NCBI RefSeq assembly: GCF_042466685.1
Contig: NZ_CP170448.1
Location: forward strand, 620,001 to 684,000
Direction of reading: 5' to 3'
DNA length: 64,000 nt
Origin: Vreelandella sp042466685
Lineage (GTDB): Bacteria > Pseudomonadota > Gammaproteobacteria > Pseudomonadales > Halomonadaceae
Below the pieces are notes generated by a model that made no database searches, was not told the DNA's origin, and saw nothing but the letters and a program-made list of their open reading frames with translations. Of this stretch, positions 61,844 to 64,000 are shown in pieces (position 1 is the first letter of the stretch; the number at the start of each line of letters is the position of its first letter). The translations under genes and the position numbers were made by a program.

Positions 61844-62803
61844 TCAAAGGGACGCAATATATGCCTCCACATCTGCATGTAGATTGCCAACTAAAGCAAC
61901 TTCCCTCATGAACAACTGAGTGGCTGGCGATAAGCTAGCCCCTTTTCGGGTGACTAATTCGTAGGGTTCGCTACGCGAGTGCAGTTGGATAGGTAGCCGA
62001 TACATCATGCCCGCATCAACAAAAGGTTTTGAGGCATCGACGGACATGAGTGCGACTGATTCGCGGTCATGACCAAGCATTGAGATGCTCGTGAAAGCGG
62101 ATGCCGTTTCGATAGGGTAGAGCGGAAACGGGATCTTGGCCTCGTGAAACTCGCGTTCCAGCAGTAGCCGCATCGGCATATTGGCAGGATACACAATCCA
62201 CGAGGTATCCGATAAATCGGCGAGTGTCAGCGCTGAATGGCGAGTGAGCGGATTGTCAGGATGGCAAATGACCGCCAGCTCCTCCTCGTGGATGTCCAGA
62301 CTGGTGTACAGATGCGGCCGTTGGTTCACTCGCGACCGGCAAATAGCGGCATCGAGGCGACCACGGTCAAGTAAGTTGAGCAGGCGCGCGCTGGTGTCTT
62401 CGACTACCTCTATGGAGATCGCCGGCTGCAGGCTGCGAACCCGCGACAACGCCGCCGAAATCAGTGGCACAGCCCCCATAATCAATCCCACCGCAAGTCG
62501 GCCACCGCGGCCTTGCTGCATGCTTTCCAGCTCTTCATGGAAGTGGGCCAGATCCGTGTTGATCAGGCGTGCATAGCGCACCGCACAGAGCCCCATGTCC
62601 GTCGTTTCCAACCCCTTATGGGTACGCTGAAATAGCTGTACGCCCAGCATGGCTTCGATTTCATTGAGTGCCTTGGTGGCCCCTGGCTGGGTCAGCGCCA
62701 CGGACTCGGCCGCTTTTTGCACCGTGCCATGCTCATGCAAGGCAATCAGCAGGCGTAGGTGCCGCATGCGCAGGCGGGAAATGATGGAGGTCAGTGTAGA
62801 CAT
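61844..62803 (-). CDS. LysR-family transcriptional regulator, divergent to the iron-ADH gene
   Basis: The 319-residue protein has an N-terminal LysR HTH (RHLRLLIALHEHGTVQKAAESVALTQPGATKALNEIEAML, about 14-53) and a LysR substrate-binding domain. The HTH form LTQPGATKAL is that of the GbpR-like subgroup often found with catabolic genes. It is transcribed away from an iron-containing alcohol dehydrogenase gene over a 116-bp gap with a palindrome, so that gene is its likely target. Confidence 0.88.
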   Translation of the reverse strand: MSTLTSIISRLRMRHLRLLIALHEHGTVQKAAESVALTQPGATKALNEIEAMLGVQLFQRTHKGLETTDMGLCAVRYARLINTDLAHFHEELESMQQGRGGRLAVGLIMGAVPLISAALSRVRSLQPAISIEVVEDTSARLLNLLDRGRLDAAICRSRVNQRPHLYTSLDIHEEELAVICHPDNPLTRHSALTLADLSDTSWIVYPANMPMRLLLEREFHEAKIPFPLYPIETASAFTSISMLGHDRESVALMSVDASKPFVDAGMMYRLPIQLHSRSEPYELVTRKGASLSPATQLFMREVALVGNLHADVEAYIASL

Positions 62804-62850
62804 GAATTTTTGTTATGCCGCTATCAGAGGTTGTCATTATCCAGCGTTGG

Positions 62851-62860
62851 TTCACGTGAA
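62851..62860. promoter_or_regulatory. Palindrome TTCACGTGAA between LysR and iron-ADH genes
   Basis: A perfect 10-bp palindrome lies in the middle of the 116-bp divergent gap. It is shorter than usual LysR dyads and may be only the core of one. Confidence 0.35.
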
Positions 62861-62919
62861 TATAGTCAATGCAGCAAGTCACTCTATTTCCGAATAATTA
62901 ACAAAGACGAAAACACGCT

Positions 62920-64000
62920 ATGGCACTCATCAACTACGTGACCCAAGTACAGTTTGGCGACGGCAGCGTCGACCTGCTGCAAGACGAATGTATCCGCCTG
63001 GGTATCCATCGCCCACTGATTGTAACAGATGAAGGTATTCAACAGGCGGGACTACTGGAGCGGATACAGCGTGTCCTGGATCACCCCGCTGCTGTCTTTA
63101 CGCGTACGCCGCCCAACCCGAATGAGGGCGCGGTACGGGAGGCGGTGGCGTTTTATCAGTCGCAGCAGTGCGATGGCGTAATCGCGCTGGGCGGTGGCTC
63201 GCCCATTGACCTCGCCAAGGGCGTGGCGGTGTGTGTGGCGCACCCCGGGCCGCTGCGCCAGTTTGCCGTGATCGAAGGCGGCATGTCGCGCATTACGGCA
63301 GCGACGGCCCCGGTGATTGCTATTCCGACAACGGCAGGTACTGGCAGCGAAGTCGGCCGTGGGGCCATTTTGATCCTCGACGATGGCCGCAAGGTGGGGG
63401 TGCTGTCGCCTCATGTCGTCCCCAAACTGGCAATCTGCGATCCTGAGCTGACACTTGGCTTGCCCGCCCGCATGACCGCAGCAACGGGCATCGATGCCAT
63501 CGCACACTGCTTGGAAACATTCATGGCACCCTCTTTCAATCCCCCAGCGGATGGCATTGCCCTGGATGGTTTGCGGCGCGCCTGGGCGCATATCGAAACC
63601 GCGGTCAACGAGCCGAGCAACCGTGAGGCACGCACGAACATGATGAGTGCCTCTATGCAGGGGGCGCTGGCTTTTCAGAAAGGGCTTGGCTGCGTGCACA
63701 GCCTGAGCCACTCGCTGGGCGGGCTCAACCCCTCGCTGCACCACGGCACCCTGAACGCCATTCTGCTGCCCGCGGTGATCCGCTTCAACGCCCAGGCCGA
63801 GACGATGATCAAGGACGACAAGCTGGCCCGGATGGCCCAAGCGATGAATTTGCCGGCGGGCCAGGACGTGGCGGACGCCATGCAGGCACTGACGAAGCGT
63901 CTGAACCTCCCCACGGGCTTGGGCGAGCTAGGCATCACATCGGCCATGTTCGACGACATCATCAAAGGGGCGCTGGCGGATCACAGCCACAAGACTAACC
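62920..64000 (+). CDS. Iron-containing alcohol dehydrogenase (partial, runs off the window)
   Basis: The first 360 residues are present with no stop before the window end. Landmarks of the group III dehydrogenases are GVIALGGGSPIDLAKGVAV, IPTTAGTGSEVGRGAILI, MTAATGIDAIAHCLETF, GCVHSLSHSLGG and HHGTLNAILLPAV, which supply the metal-binding Asp and His residues. The family runs to about 380 residues, so only the last few are missing. The substrate may be a short alcohol, hydroxyacid or maleylacetate-type compound; the sequence alone does not decide. Confidence 0.9.
   Translation, partial: MALINYVTQVQFGDGSVDLLQDECIRLGIHRPLIVTDEGIQQAGLLERIQRVLDHPAAVFTRTPPNPNEGAVREAVAFYQSQQCDGVIALGGGSPIDLAKGVAVCVAHPGPLRQFAVIEGGMSRITAATAPVIAIPTTAGTGSEVGRGAILILDDGRKVGVLSPHVVPKLAICDPELTLGLPARMTAATGIDAIAHCLETFMAPSFNPPADGIALDGLRRAWAHIETAVNEPSNREARTNMMSASMQGALAFQKGLGCVHSLSHSLGGLNPSLHHGTLNAILLPAVIRFNAQAETMIKDDKLARMAQAMNLPAGQDVADAMQALTKRLNLPTGLGELGITSAMFDDIIKGALADHSHKTN

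Noticed and set aside
63052..63840. 262-codon minus-strand frame opposite the iron-ADH gene
   Set aside because: The plus strand encodes clear dehydrogenase motifs across the whole span; the antisense frame shows none.
1..64000. tRNA, rRNA, insertion sequences, prophage genes
   Set aside because: Looked for by eye through gene gaps and protein motifs; nothing was found that I could support.

Overview
The window reads as chromosomal DNA of a gamma-proteobacterium, most likely a halophile or marine member of the Halomonadaceae (Halomonas-like). The grounds are the proteins themselves: a def-fmt-rsmB-trkA/trkH block diverging from dprA-tsaC-hemF-aroE, a complete bioBFHCDA operon, aceK, opgGH, K+ uptake genes and many TRAP/ABC uptake systems. 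Coding density is high. I saw no rRNA, tRNA, CRISPR array, insertion sequence or phage gene.

Layout. 1-6.8 kb: a peptide/oligopeptide-type ABC importer operon (binding protein, two permeases, two ATPases, then the first codons of a probable M20 peptidase) on the minus strand, with a divergent LysR regulator. 6.9-10.8 kb: tRNA modification genes truC and tcdA, a DUF1653 protein and a RecQ-like helicase. 10.8-22.6 kb: the most unusual part, a divergent catabolic locus. Six minus-strand genes (NTF2-like protein, ICL/PEP-mutase-family lyase, isochorismatase-fold amidase, two tandem PuuE-like NodB-fold hydrolases, FAD-dependent reductase) face gntR, a LeuCD-like hydro-lyase and a DctPQM TRAP importer. 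Two identical-arm palindromes (TGTATTA-N4-TAATACA) sit on either side of the gntR gene and look like its operators. The enzymes fit import, ring or imide opening, amide hydrolysis, hydration of an unsaturated diacid and lyase cleavage of a heterocycle or cyclic imide. The substrate is unknown.

22.6-30.3 kb: an ion-channel protein, a zinc-type GTPase with a good Zur-box candidate, a PepSY membrane protein with a DUF2805 protein, a methyltransferase, then an AT-rich stretch with an XRE regulator and a GAF-GAF-GGDEF-EAL protein. 30.6-34.7 kb: opgG-opgH for osmoregulated periplasmic glucans. 34.8-39.9 kb: ethanolamine use without a microcompartment (AraC regulator, eutB, eutC, permease), with an odd array of five TAACA words at exactly 14-bp spacing before the permease gene.

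39.9-48.9 kb: a CIA30-like protein, aceK, a Sir2 deacylase and the bioBFHCDA operon in which every gene overlaps the next, preceded by a BirA-box candidate. 48.9-53.9 kb: tapT (DTW protein), a TraB/PrgY-family membrane protein, trkH and trkA. 54.0-61.8 kb: dodecin, rsmB, fmt, def on the minus strand and a LysM-less exported protein, dprA, tsaC, hemF, aroE on the plus strand. 61.8-64 kb: a LysR regulator divergent from an iron-containing alcohol dehydrogenase cut by the window end.
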